From Anaerolineae bacterium (GTDB taxonomy: Bacteria; Chloroflexota; Anaerolineae; E26-bin7), in the NCBI GenBank assembly GCA_029933115.1, contig JAOZOT010000123.1, positions 1 through 9,271 of the forward strand: a stretch of 9,271 nucleotides of DNA, in the 5' to 3' direction. This document shows positions 4,293-9,271 of the stretch, one piece after another (position 1 is the first letter of the stretch; every line of letters begins with the position of its first letter). The notes under the pieces were generated by a model, which was not told the origin of the DNA, made no database searches, and saw nothing but the letters and a program-made list of their open reading frames with translations. A program made the position numbers and the translations under genes.

Positions 4293-6779
4293 TTACAGTG
4301 ATTGGAACGTGTCTTCGGGCTTTTTTGCGGGCAGCAATACCGTGAAAGTGCTCCCTACTCCCACTTCACTCTCCACGCTGACGCTACCGCCGTGCTCTTC
4401 GATGATTTCTTTGACGATGGCCAGTCCCAGTCCCGTACCGGGGATACCTCGCGCCGTAGCTTCGCCTCGATAGAAACGCTCGAAGAGATGGGCCTGGTCA
4501 CGAGGGGAGATGCCGCTGCCGGTATCGCTGACTTGCATCTCCACCAATCCTTCATCTTCTCCCCGCGAGCGGACGGTGACCGTCACCTTCCCCCCGGCAG
4601 AGGTGAACTTGAGAGCGTTGCTCAAAAGGTTGCGTATCACCTGCCCTATCTGCTCTTGATCAGCCCATACGGTTGTTCCCTCCTGTAAGCCATCATCAAT
4701 CAAAGATATGTGCTTCTCTGCCGCAGCCAGAGCGAACTCGGACAGCAAGGTTCGACAGAAGGCGGCCAGGTCAAACTCTGCCTTTCTCAAAAAGACTTTA
4801 CCTGCATCCAGGCGGGAGAGGGTGAGGATGTTCTCTATCAACCTGTGCAGGATGTCGGCCTGCCTCTTAACCGTTTCTAGCAACTCTGTCCTCTTCTGAT
4901 CGTCGAGGCGAGCGTAGTATTGCAAAAGGTTGGAAACGGTCAATTTGATAATGGTGATGGGGGTGCGCAGTTCGTGGGAGACGTTGGAGACGAACTGGGT
5001 CTTGAGCCTATCCATCTCCTTCAGTGCGGTAATGTCGCGCATCACGATGACTGTGCCCAGGACTTCTCCCCGTTCGTCTTCGACGGTGGAGGCACGGGCT
5101 TCAATGGATAGTCTGGGCAGCCCACTGTAAAAAGGACAGTCGATCTGGACCCAATCTTGCATCTTGGTGGAGGGCTTTCTCGGGACTAGCCTGGGTTTGT
5201 TCCGAGAGCCTGTCCTGAGCAGTTTGGCCGGGCGCGCTGCAGACCCTGTCGAAGGGCTTGTGCTGGGCGCGGCCGCAGCAAGGTCGGTTGGGCTGCACCG
5301 TATCCCCGAGATGAACCAGCAGCGAGCTTCGGTTTTCCCGTAGGCCGGGCAAGCAGTTTGCTGACAGTTCTTCTGCTTCCAGCATCTGGCGGGGTTAATC
5401 TGGGCGAGGTCGGGGATTTCCAGGGTGACTGCTGACGCAGGGCCAGGCTGATGAACCAGGTTGGAGAGAAAATTCCCCATTGGGAGAGGCAGTGCCTCCT
5501 CTATCTCATAGCCGATGGCTTCCTCCAGTTTAAATCCCAGCATCCTGGCAGCCATCGGATTGGCCAGGATCAGCCGGCCTCTGGTGTCTACTACCAGCAG
5601 CCCGTCAGCGATGTTGTGCAGGATGGCATCCAGCTTGCTTTTCTCCTCGGCCAGATCACGGGTCCGCAAGGCGACCTTTTCCTCGAGGGTTCTGCTGTAT
5701 TCTTCGATAGCCTCATACAGCCGGGCGTTCTCGATGGCCACACCAAGCTGGCTGCCAATGGAGCCCAGGAGTTGGACATCCTGCGGTGAGAAGGAGCGTT
5801 CCTCCCTGGTGGAGATGTTAAGTGTACCCAGCACCCTATCCTTCGCGGTCAGTGGCACACTGACCCAGGCCTTGAATCCTTCCTTTCTACTGGAGTTAAC
5901 GTCTTCCAGAATTGATATGTCGTCTATCACCATTGGCCGGCCTGACTGGACTACCCTCCCTGACAAGCCTTCGCCGATCTTCATTGGTGGCGATGTTTCT
6001 ATCATCTCCCGAGGCAGTCCCCGGTGAATGACGGGAATCAGTTCACCTCGCTCATTCACCAGCAGGACCATACCGGCCTCGACTCTCATCACCTCCATAA
6101 CTTTGTCCAGAGCTTCCCTCAAGATAGTGTTCAATTCCAGTGATTCGCTCACTGCGGCTATGACGGCGTTGAGGGCGGCCAGTTGCGAAGATTGGATCCG
6201 TTCTCGCTCAAAGACCTGCCTCAGGTCTTTGGCATAGCGCCCGGCCTGCTGATAAGCTCTGGTGAGCCCGTTTTCCTGACCGCGAGCAGAGGCAAGCAGA
6301 CGAGCGTTTTCAATAGCCAGGCTGAGCTGGTGACCAACGGTTTCTATGAATTGAACTTCGGAAGCTCCAAACCGGTCCAGGGCTCGGCTGGCCAAGGTCA
6401 GACATCCCATAAAGTTTTCCTTGTTGAGGGGGATGGATATCCGAGCTTGAATACCCTCTCTTTTACTTTGTTCGTCTATCTCCCTGGGCTCCTCATCCAG
6501 CCTCTCCCGGACCAAGGTTTTCTGGGTAGTCCACGGTGCCAGTTCAAGTTCCCTGTTTTGATTAACGAATTCGTCGGACAGGCCAATGTGGCATTTGAGT
6601 GCTAATCGCTCTCCTTCCAGCAGATACACCCAGCCAAATTCAATCTCTAAAGCCCGCATTATTTCTGCCAGGGCAACCTGGATTATGTGCTCCAATTCCA
6701 GTGATTGGCTCATGGTGACAGCGATGGTGTTGAGAGCCGCCAACTGGCGAGTCCAGCATCGGTCTTTATCCGCCGCCAT
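4293..6779 (-). CDS. Soluble GAF-GAF-PAS sensor histidine kinase with Cys-rich insert
   Basis: This is an 828-residue kinase with no transmembrane segment, so a cytoplasmic sensor. Order of parts (numbered from ATG 6779): GAF 1 about 12-163, a linker helix, GAF 2 about 200-355, a coiled coil about 355-388, then PAS from about 384. The PAS is interrupted by a Cys-rich stretch (Cys466, 472, 477, 487, 495, 548). HisKA follows with phospho-acceptor His602 in SNVSHELRTP, then HATPase with Asn721 (NLLSNALKF), the G1 box DTGSGI from Asp752 and the G2 box GTGLGLAI. The two GAF units are internal repeats, each opening with LAALN and SLEL. ATG 6779 is preferred over GTG 6782 because AGGAGAGG (6792-6785) then lies at better distance. 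Residues about 496-538 (DNA 5166-5294) are Ala/Pro/Ser/Thr-rich, unlike the rest, and look like an inserted repeat. The signal sensed is unknown. Confidence 0.93.
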   Translation of the reverse strand: MAADKDRCWTRQLAALNTIAVTMSQSLELEHIIQVALAEIMRALEIEFGWVYLLEGERLALKCHIGLSDEFVNQNRELELAPWTTQKTLVRERLDEEPREIDEQSKREGIQARISIPLNKENFMGCLTLASRALDRFGASEVQFIETVGHQLSLAIENARLLASARGQENGLTRAYQQAGRYAKDLRQVFERERIQSSQLAALNAVIAAVSESLELNTILREALDKVMEVMRVEAGMVLLVNERGELIPVIHRGLPREMIETSPPMKIGEGLSGRVVQSGRPMVIDDISILEDVNSSRKEGFKAWVSVPLTAKDRVLGTLNISTREERSFSPQDVQLLGSIGSQLGVAIENARLYEAIEEYSRTLEEKVALRTRDLAEEKSKLDAILHNIADGLLVVDTRGRLILANPMAARMLGFKLEEAIGYEIEEALPLPMGNFLSNLVHQPGPASAVTLEIPDLAQINPARCWKQKNCQQTACPAYGKTEARCWFISGIRCSPTDLAAAAPSTSPSTGSAARPAKLLRTGSRNKPRLVPRKPSTKMQDWVQIDCPFYSGLPRLSIEARASTVEDERGEVLGTVIVMRDITALKEMDRLKTQFVSNVSHELRTPITIIKLTVSNLLQYYARLDDQKRTELLETVKRQADILHRLIENILTLSRLDAGKVFLRKAEFDLAAFCRTLLSEFALAAAEKHISLIDDGLQEGTTVWADQEQIGQVIRNLLSNALKFTSAGGKVTVTVRSRGEDEGLVEMQVSDTGSGISPRDQAHLFERFYRGEATARGIPGTGLGLAIVKEIIEEHGGSVSVESEVGVGSTFTVLLPAKKPEDTFQSL
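5166..5294. repeat. REP-like palindromic repeat apparently inserted in frame in the kinase gene
   Basis: The boundaries are approximate and bracket 43 codons. The plus strand carries GAGCCTGTCCTGAGC (5206-5220) and CCCTGTCGAAGGGC (5244-5257). I recognise from memory that these resemble the two halves of a widespread intergenic repeat of the type CTGTCCTGAGC...TGTCGAAGGGC. Two further imperfect copies of GGGCGCG followed by C(T/C)GCAG occur at 5230 and 5265. The encoded protein here becomes Ala/Pro/Ser/Thr-rich and basic, and it separates the last two cysteines of a conserved Cys-rich motif by 52 residues, where only about 15-25 are usual. No stop codon is introduced and the frame is kept. I see no convincing target duplication. 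Confidence 0.45.
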
Positions 6780-6807
6780 CACTGCCTCTCCTGTAGATTC
6801 CTCTCAA

Positions 6808-6836
6808 ATAGTACCATAATTTAGCCCAACTGTAAA
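6808..6836 (-). promoter_or_regulatory. Extended -10 promoter for the histidine kinase and receiver genes
   Basis: Read on the minus strand, TTTACA (6836-6831) and TACTAT (6813-6808) are separated by 17 nt, and a TGG immediately precedes the -10 (extended -10). Transcription would begin near 6801, about 22 nt before ATG 6779, leaving room for the SD sequence. The element lies in the 155-nt gap after the upstream regulator gene, which otherwise shows no gene and no clear terminator. The kinase and receiver could therefore be expressed separately from the first regulator. Confidence 0.55.
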
Positions 6837-6934
6837 TGAATTTAGTGGGGAGATTGCGTGAAGAAAAGCGCAGAGAGATTGAGGGCAACGTGTCATAAGT
6901 GAAGTGAAGGCAGAAAACCGCAGTCAAGAGAGAT

Positions 6935-7675
6935 TTAAGCAGAAAGATGGGACACCAGCTTGTAGCCTACCCCGCGCACATTGATGATGTAAATAAAGTG
7001 AGAGGGGTCGGGTTCGATTTTGCGCCGCAGGTTTTTGATGTGGGGTCTGATGATTTCGCGGGCCTCGCTCTCGTCGTCGCAGTGATATTTGTGAACCTGC
7101 TTGACCAGTTCTCGGCACGAGACCACAAAGTCAACGTTACTGGCCAGGCAGGCCAGCAACTCGAACTCTGTAGGAGTCAGATGAACTGTCTGGCCTCTGA
7201 CGGTGACAACGTGTCTGTCCAGGTCAATAATCAGGTCACCTGTCTGCAAAGTACCTTTTTGGGGGTGGCCTTCGAGGCCCTCTTGCGCTGCCGCTTTTAG
7301 CTCTGTGACCCGTTTCAGCTTGCCACGTATAGCTGCTATCAGGTCTTCTTTTTCAACGGGTTTGACCAGATAATCGTCGGCTCCCATCTCCTTACCCAAT
7401 CTGATGTCTTCCTTGTCGGTCTTGGCCGTCAGGAAGATGAAGGGGATAGAGAGCCACCGCTCGTCTTGATGGGTTGCCTGGTAAAGCTCGTAACCGTCCA
7501 TGCGCGGCATCATAATATCGGCCAGGATGAGATCGGGCGTCACCCTCTCCAGAATCCGCAGAGCCTCTAGACCGTCGGCCGCGGTCAAGACCTGGTAGCC
7601 TTCCATCTCCAGAGCGAGTTTGAGGGCAGATGTCATGTCTGGATTGTCCTCGACCACCAAAATCATCTCTTTCAT
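6935..7675 (-). CDS. OmpR/PhoB-type response regulator transcription factor
   Basis: This is a 246-residue two-domain regulator. The receiver (about 3-120) has Glu9-Asp10, phospho-acceptor Asp53 (LADIMMPRMDG), Thr83 and Lys105 (LVKP). A linker of about 25 residues leads to a winged-helix DNA-binding domain (about 145-246), with LTPTEFELLACLA, the recognition-helix region around REIIRPHIKNLRRKI, and the C-terminal hairpin NVRGVGYKL. I choose ATG 7675 because GAGGTGG lies 8 nt upstream; the earlier in-frame GTG at 7687 overlaps that SD, and ATG 7666 is less well placed. It is the first gene of the signalling cluster and the likely transcriptional output of the neighbouring kinase, 155 nt downstream. 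Phosphorylation by that kinase is inferred from the neighbourhood. Target genes are unknown. Confidence 0.95.
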   Translation of the reverse strand: MKEMILVVEDNPDMTSALKLALEMEGYQVLTAADGLEALRILERVTPDLILADIMMPRMDGYELYQATHQDERWLSIPFIFLTAKTDKEDIRLGKEMGADDYLVKPVEKEDLIAAIRGKLKRVTELKAAAQEGLEGHPQKGTLQTGDLIIDLDRHVVTVRGQTVHLTPTEFELLACLASNVDFVVSCRELVKQVHKYHCDDESEAREIIRPHIKNLRRKIEPDPSHFIYIINVRGVGYKLVSHLSA

Positions 7676-7765
7676 TGCTTTCGCCACCTCTTGCCCTGTA
7701 GCTCAATGGCCTTTTGCTGTCAATCTTTCTCCAGGCCGCTTTATCAGAAAGGATTCATCGCTTTA

Positions 7766-7794
7766 ATTATACCATAAAAACGCTCTTTGGTCAT
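7766..7794 (-). promoter_or_regulatory. Strong extended -10 promoter for the response regulator
   Basis: On the minus strand, ATGACC (7794-7789, four of six to the -35 consensus) and a perfect TATAAT (7771-7766) are separated by 17 nt, with TGG directly before the -10 as an extended -10 element. Transcription would start near 7759, giving a leader of about 84 nt before ATG 7675. The weak -35 with a perfect extended -10 suggests either a strong constitutive promoter or one helped by an activator. Confidence 0.7.
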
Positions 7795-7812
7795 CGTGGC
7801 CCAGCCCTGCGA

Positions 7813-7829
7813 GTATGTCCCAAACATAC
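7813..7829. promoter_or_regulatory. Perfect inverted repeat upstream of the regulator promoter
   Basis: GTATGT (7813-7818) and ACATAC (7824-7829) form a perfect 6-bp inverted repeat around a 5-nt spacer. It lies about 20 bp upstream of the regulator's -35 element and overlaps the start of the dispersed repeat copy. The position would suit an activator or autoregulatory site, but the symmetry could equally be part of the repeat element. Copy 1 at the left edge does not preserve the outer arm. Confidence 0.3.
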
Positions 7830-7874
7830 CACCCTCCCACAGGTGGCGAACCCTGCGGGAGGGTCACTGCCCAC
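7825..7874. repeat. Dispersed hairpin repeat, copy 2
   Basis: This is the second copy of the element at 8-57, about 88% identical by hand count. The arms CCCTCCCACAGG (7832-7843) and CCTGCGGGAGGG (7852-7863) pair over 12 positions with one A-C mismatch, so this copy is slightly decayed compared with copy 1. The downstream CACTGCCCAC is identical in both. It lies between the regulator promoter and the tRNA terminator. Confidence 0.75.
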
Positions 7875-7879
7875 AGAGT

Positions 7880-7917
7880 AGACAGGTGTGGCAATCACCG
7901 GCGCGTCGCACTTGTCT
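7880..7917. repeat. Stem-loop with 11-bp stem
   Basis: AGACAGGTGTG (7880-7890) can pair with CGCACTTGTCT (7907-7917) over 11 positions, including two G-U type pairs, with a 16-nt loop. It directly follows repeat copy 2 and precedes the tRNA terminator hairpin on the plus strand. No T-run is present on either side. It may be part of the larger repeat element or a processing signal; function is unknown. Confidence 0.35.
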
Positions 7918-7933
7918 GTGTCATGTCCTCTAT

Positions 7934-7977
7934 AAATGGAAATGGGGCCGCCGGCTCAGATTGGCCGGTTCGGCCCC
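7934..7977 (-). terminator. Candidate intrinsic terminator of tRNA-Asp
   Basis: GGGGCCG (7944-7950) pairs with CGGCCCC (7971-7977), and CCGGC (7951-7955) with GCCGG (7964-7968). This leaves a 2-nt bulge and an 8-nt loop. On the minus strand the stem is followed by ATTTCCATTT, a weak T-rich stretch. It begins 19 nt after the 3' end of the tRNA, the right place for a Rho-independent terminator of that gene. Confidence 0.6.
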
Positions 7978-7996
7978 TGCAGTAGTAATATCTAGG

Positions 7997-8070
7997 CGGA
8001 AGCGACGGGATTCGAACCCGCGATCTCCGGCTTGACAGGCCGGCATGTTAGGCCGCTACACCACGCCTCC
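7997..8070 (-). tRNA. tRNA-Asp (anticodon GTC)
   Basis: The 74-nt cloverleaf is complete. The acceptor stem is GGAGGCG paired with CGCTTCC (one G-U pair), followed by discriminator G at 7997. The anticodon stem CCGGC/GCCGG encloses loop CTGTCAA with anticodon GTC (8036-8034), reading GAC/GAT. The T arm is CGGGTTCGAATCCCG. G73 is the expected discriminator for Asp. The 3' CCA is not encoded: the genome reads CCT after the discriminator, so CCA must be added by the nucleotidyltransferase. It has its own promoter and a terminator-like hairpin, so it appears to be a single-gene unit transcribed away from miaA. Confidence 0.97.
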
Positions 8071-8080
8071 GAACGCCAAT

Positions 8081-8109
8081 ATATTATCACAAAATTCACT
8101 TCCCGTCAA
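8081..8109 (-). promoter_or_regulatory. Promoter of tRNA-Asp
   Basis: On the minus strand, TTGACG (8109-8104, five of six) and TAATAT (8086-8081) are separated by 17 nt, with TGA directly before the -10 as a partial extended element. Transcription would start within a few bases of the mature 5' end at 8070, so the precursor would have a very short leader. Confidence 0.6.
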
Positions 8110-8152
8110 GCTGATGTGGCTGAAAGGTCCGCGCGGCGAAGCCTGGAGGAGC

Positions 8153-8181
8153 TTGACACAGATGAGGGCTTGTAATATCAT
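8153..8181 (+). promoter_or_regulatory. Promoter of miaA
   Basis: A perfect TTGACA (8153-8158) and TATCAT (8176-8181, five of six) are separated by 17 nt. The expected start site near 8188 lies at the SD sequence GGAGGG (8189-8194), so the leader would be only about 16 nt before ATG 8204. The promoter is divergent from the tRNA-Asp promoter, with about 44 nt between the two -35 elements. Confidence 0.6.
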
Positions 8182-8203
8182 TGGGGGCGGAGGGATGCCG
8201 AAC

Positions 8204-9169
8204 ATGAAAGGCGGTGAGAACAACAAACACCTGGGGAGTAGAGACGAGTCCCAACTGCCTCTGGTGGTCATCGTAGGCCCTACCGCAGTGGGTAAGACCC
8301 GCCTGGCCTTGCGTCTGGCGGAGGAACTGGGGGCTGAGATCGTGTCGGCAGATTCACGGCAGGTCTACCGGGGCATGGACATCGGCACAGATAAGCCGAC
8401 GGCCGAGGAACGCCAGCGCGTGCCACATCACCTGATTGACGTCGTGAACCCCGATGCAGAGTTCACCCTGGCTCAGTACCAGGACCTGGCTTACGCAGCC
8501 ATTGACGATGTGTTGGCCAGGGGCAGAGTGCCTTTCCTGGTAGGGGGCACGGGCCTTTACATAAAAGCCGTAGTGGAGGGTTGGAGTATCCCCAGGGTGA
8601 AGCCCAATGAGGCCCTGCGGGCAAAGTTGTATCGGGAGGCCGAGGTCAAAGGCGGAATGGCTCTCCACGCCCGTCTGCGCCGGGTTGATGCAGTCGCAGC
8701 GGAAAAGATTGATCCGCGCAATGTGCGGCGGGTGATCAGAGCTTTGGAGGTTTACTTGGAGACGGGCCGGCCCATTTCTGAGCTACAGCGCCGAAGGCCA
8801 CCCCCCTATCGGGTTCTCCAGGTCGGGCTGACTATGGAACGCATCGCTCTTTACCGGCGCATAGATCGGCGAGTGGAGCGTATGATCGAGAGAGGCCTGG
8901 TTGAGGAGGTGAAAGGGCTGGTGGAGCAGGGGTATGGCTACGAGCTACCCGCTATGTCGGGGTTGGGATACCGGCAGGTAGGATGCTATCTGCGGGGTGA
9001 GATCAGTCTGGAGGAAGCCGTTCGTCTCATCAAGCGAGATACGCGGCGCTTTGTGCGGCAGCAGTACAATTGGTTCCGCTTGGACGACGAAAAGATACGT
9101 TGGTTTCAGGCCTTGGATGACCCCTATGAACGTGTCAAAGGGGTCATCCTGCAATTCCTGGACCATTGA
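8204..9169 (+). CDS. miaA: tRNA dimethylallyltransferase MiaA
   Basis: This is a 321-residue MiaA, close to the usual 300-316. It transfers a dimethylallyl group from DMAPP to N6 of A37 in tRNAs that read codons beginning with U. Visible motifs are the P-loop GPTAVGKT (25-32), the DMAPP/tRNA-contact motif SADSRQVYRGMDIGTDKPT (48-66), HHLID (75-79), GGTGLYIKA (114-122), DPRNVRRVIRALE (170-182), GLGYRQVG (253-260) and the C-terminal RDTRRFVRQQYNWFR (278-292). I choose ATG 8204 because GGAGGG (8189-8194) lies 9 nt upstream. ATG 8195 directly abuts that SD, and longer in-frame starts would overlap the tRNA and the promoter. No hfq, mutL or other usual neighbour is visible. The gene appears to be transcribed alone from its own promoter. 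Confidence 0.96.
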   Translation: MKGGENNKHLGSRDESQLPLVVIVGPTAVGKTRLALRLAEELGAEIVSADSRQVYRGMDIGTDKPTAEERQRVPHHLIDVVNPDAEFTLAQYQDLAYAAIDDVLARGRVPFLVGGTGLYIKAVVEGWSIPRVKPNEALRAKLYREAEVKGGMALHARLRRVDAVAAEKIDPRNVRRVIRALEVYLETGRPISELQRRRPPPYRVLQVGLTMERIALYRRIDRRVERMIERGLVEEVKGLVEQGYGYELPAMSGLGYRQVGCYLRGEISLEEAVRLIKRDTRRFVRQQYNWFRLDDEKIRWFQALDDPYERVKGVILQFLDH

Positions 9170-9175
9170 GCAGAA

Positions 9176-9214
9176 TGCCAAAGGATGTGGGAGCCGGTTT
9201 CCTGTCCTTTGGCA
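9176..9214. terminator. Perfect 10-bp hairpin after miaA
   Basis: TGCCAAAGGA (9176-9185) and TCCTTTGGCA (9205-9214) form a perfect 10-bp stem with a 19-nt loop that can fold further (GGA/TCC). It begins 6 nt after the miaA stop. Neither strand shows a proper T-run after the stem, so termination is plausible from position but not proven. If the frame at the right edge is a real gene, the hairpin sits between two converging genes and could serve both. Confidence 0.5.
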
Positions 9215-9241
9215 CTCCTTAAGCCTGTCGCATTTCACTCC

Positions 9242-9271
9242 TCACAGCATCTCGATGGACATGGCCACCGC
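9242..9271 (-). CDS. Possible C-terminal end of a gene cut by the window edge
   Basis: On the minus strand the last 30 bases read AVAMSIEML followed by TGA (9244-9242). The composition is protein-like and the position, facing miaA across a hairpin, suits a converging gene. Nine codons are far too few to name a product or to be sure it is coding. I record it only so that the edge is not treated as empty. Confidence 0.25.
   Translation of the reverse strand, partial: AVAMSIEML

Larger units (their letters stand above)
7676..7996. other. Gene-free region between the regulator and tRNA-Asp
   Basis: No protein gene is supported here. From right to left on the minus strand the region holds the tRNA terminator hairpin (7944-7977), a wobble-containing hairpin (7880-7917), the second copy of the dispersed repeat (7825-7874), a perfect inverted repeat (7813-7829), the regulator promoter (7766-7794) and a leader of about 84 nt. 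A plus-strand open frame from 7787 runs through the repeat and into the antisense of the tRNA, and I reject it. Confidence 0.7.

Noticed and set aside
7688..7758. Second promoter in the regulator leader (TTGACA then TACAGG, minus strand)
   Set aside because: The -10 matches only three of six positions, and a far better extended -10 promoter lies upstream at 7766-7794.
7787..8035. Plus-strand frame ending in RRKRRDSNPRSPA
   Set aside because: It crosses the hairpin repeat and ends in the antisense of tRNA-Asp; that ending is a well-known false translation of tRNA complements.
8045..8203. Long miaA N-terminal extension of about 53 residues
   Set aside because: It would begin inside the tRNA gene, run through both promoters, and precede the P-loop by more than is normal for MiaA.
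1..9271. CRISPR array, insertion sequence or phage genes
   Set aside because: No regularly spaced short repeats, no transposase or integrase frame, and no phage-like gene was found; the repeats present are only in two copies.

Overview
The window has a G+C-rich bacterial character with compact gene spacing. The gene set is a decaprenyl-phosphate phosphoribosyltransferase-like UbiA enzyme, hypCDE, soluble multi-GAF histidine kinases with single-receiver partners, and a four-helix-bundle protein trace. Together this suggests an uncultured or environmental bacterium, most likely a member of Chloroflexota. That placement is inference from gene style and has not been tested by phylogeny.

Layout. 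Bases 1-362 are a non-coding leader. It holds a G+C-rich hairpin repeat, a degenerate pair of direct repeats and a plausible promoter. Bases 363-3859 (+) form a co-directional block: a polytopic UbiA-family prenyl-phosphate transferase, then hypC, hypD and hypE. HypC/D/E are part of the assembly line for the Fe(CN)2CO cofactor of [NiFe] hydrogenases. HypC and HypD form the scaffold carrying the iron. HypE dehydrates the carbamoyl group, placed on its C-terminal cysteine by HypF, to a thiocyanate. No hypA, hypB, hypF or hydrogenase structural gene is present here. Between hypD and hypE lies a 26-codon reading frame with its own ribosome binding site. Its first half looks like the start of a four-helix-bundle (S23-like) protein.

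Bases 3873-7794 (-) are a signalling cluster that converges on hypE with a 13-nt gap. In transcription order it has an OmpR/PhoB-type response regulator, a large soluble GAF-GAF-PAS histidine kinase and a stand-alone receiver protein. The kinase has its own extended -10 promoter, very like the one in front of the first regulator. Inside the PAS region of the kinase is a Cys-rich motif followed by an Ala/Pro/Ser/Thr-rich stretch. The DNA of that stretch looks like an intergenic palindromic repeat inserted in frame.

Bases 7676-7996 have no gene. They hold the regulator promoter, a second copy of the hairpin repeat found at the left edge of the window, another hairpin, and a terminator-like hairpin behind a tRNA-Asp(GTC) gene (7997-8070, -). 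The tRNA promoter and the promoter of miaA (8204-9169, +) lie side by side and fire in opposite directions. MiaA is the tRNA dimethylallyltransferase that isopentenylates A37. After miaA come a perfect 10-bp hairpin and, at the right edge, what may be the last nine codons of a gene on the other strand.

I found no CRISPR array, insertion sequence or obvious new multi-gene system. The most interesting signals are the in-frame repeat inside the kinase, the small frame between hypD and hypE, and the dispersed hairpin repeat.
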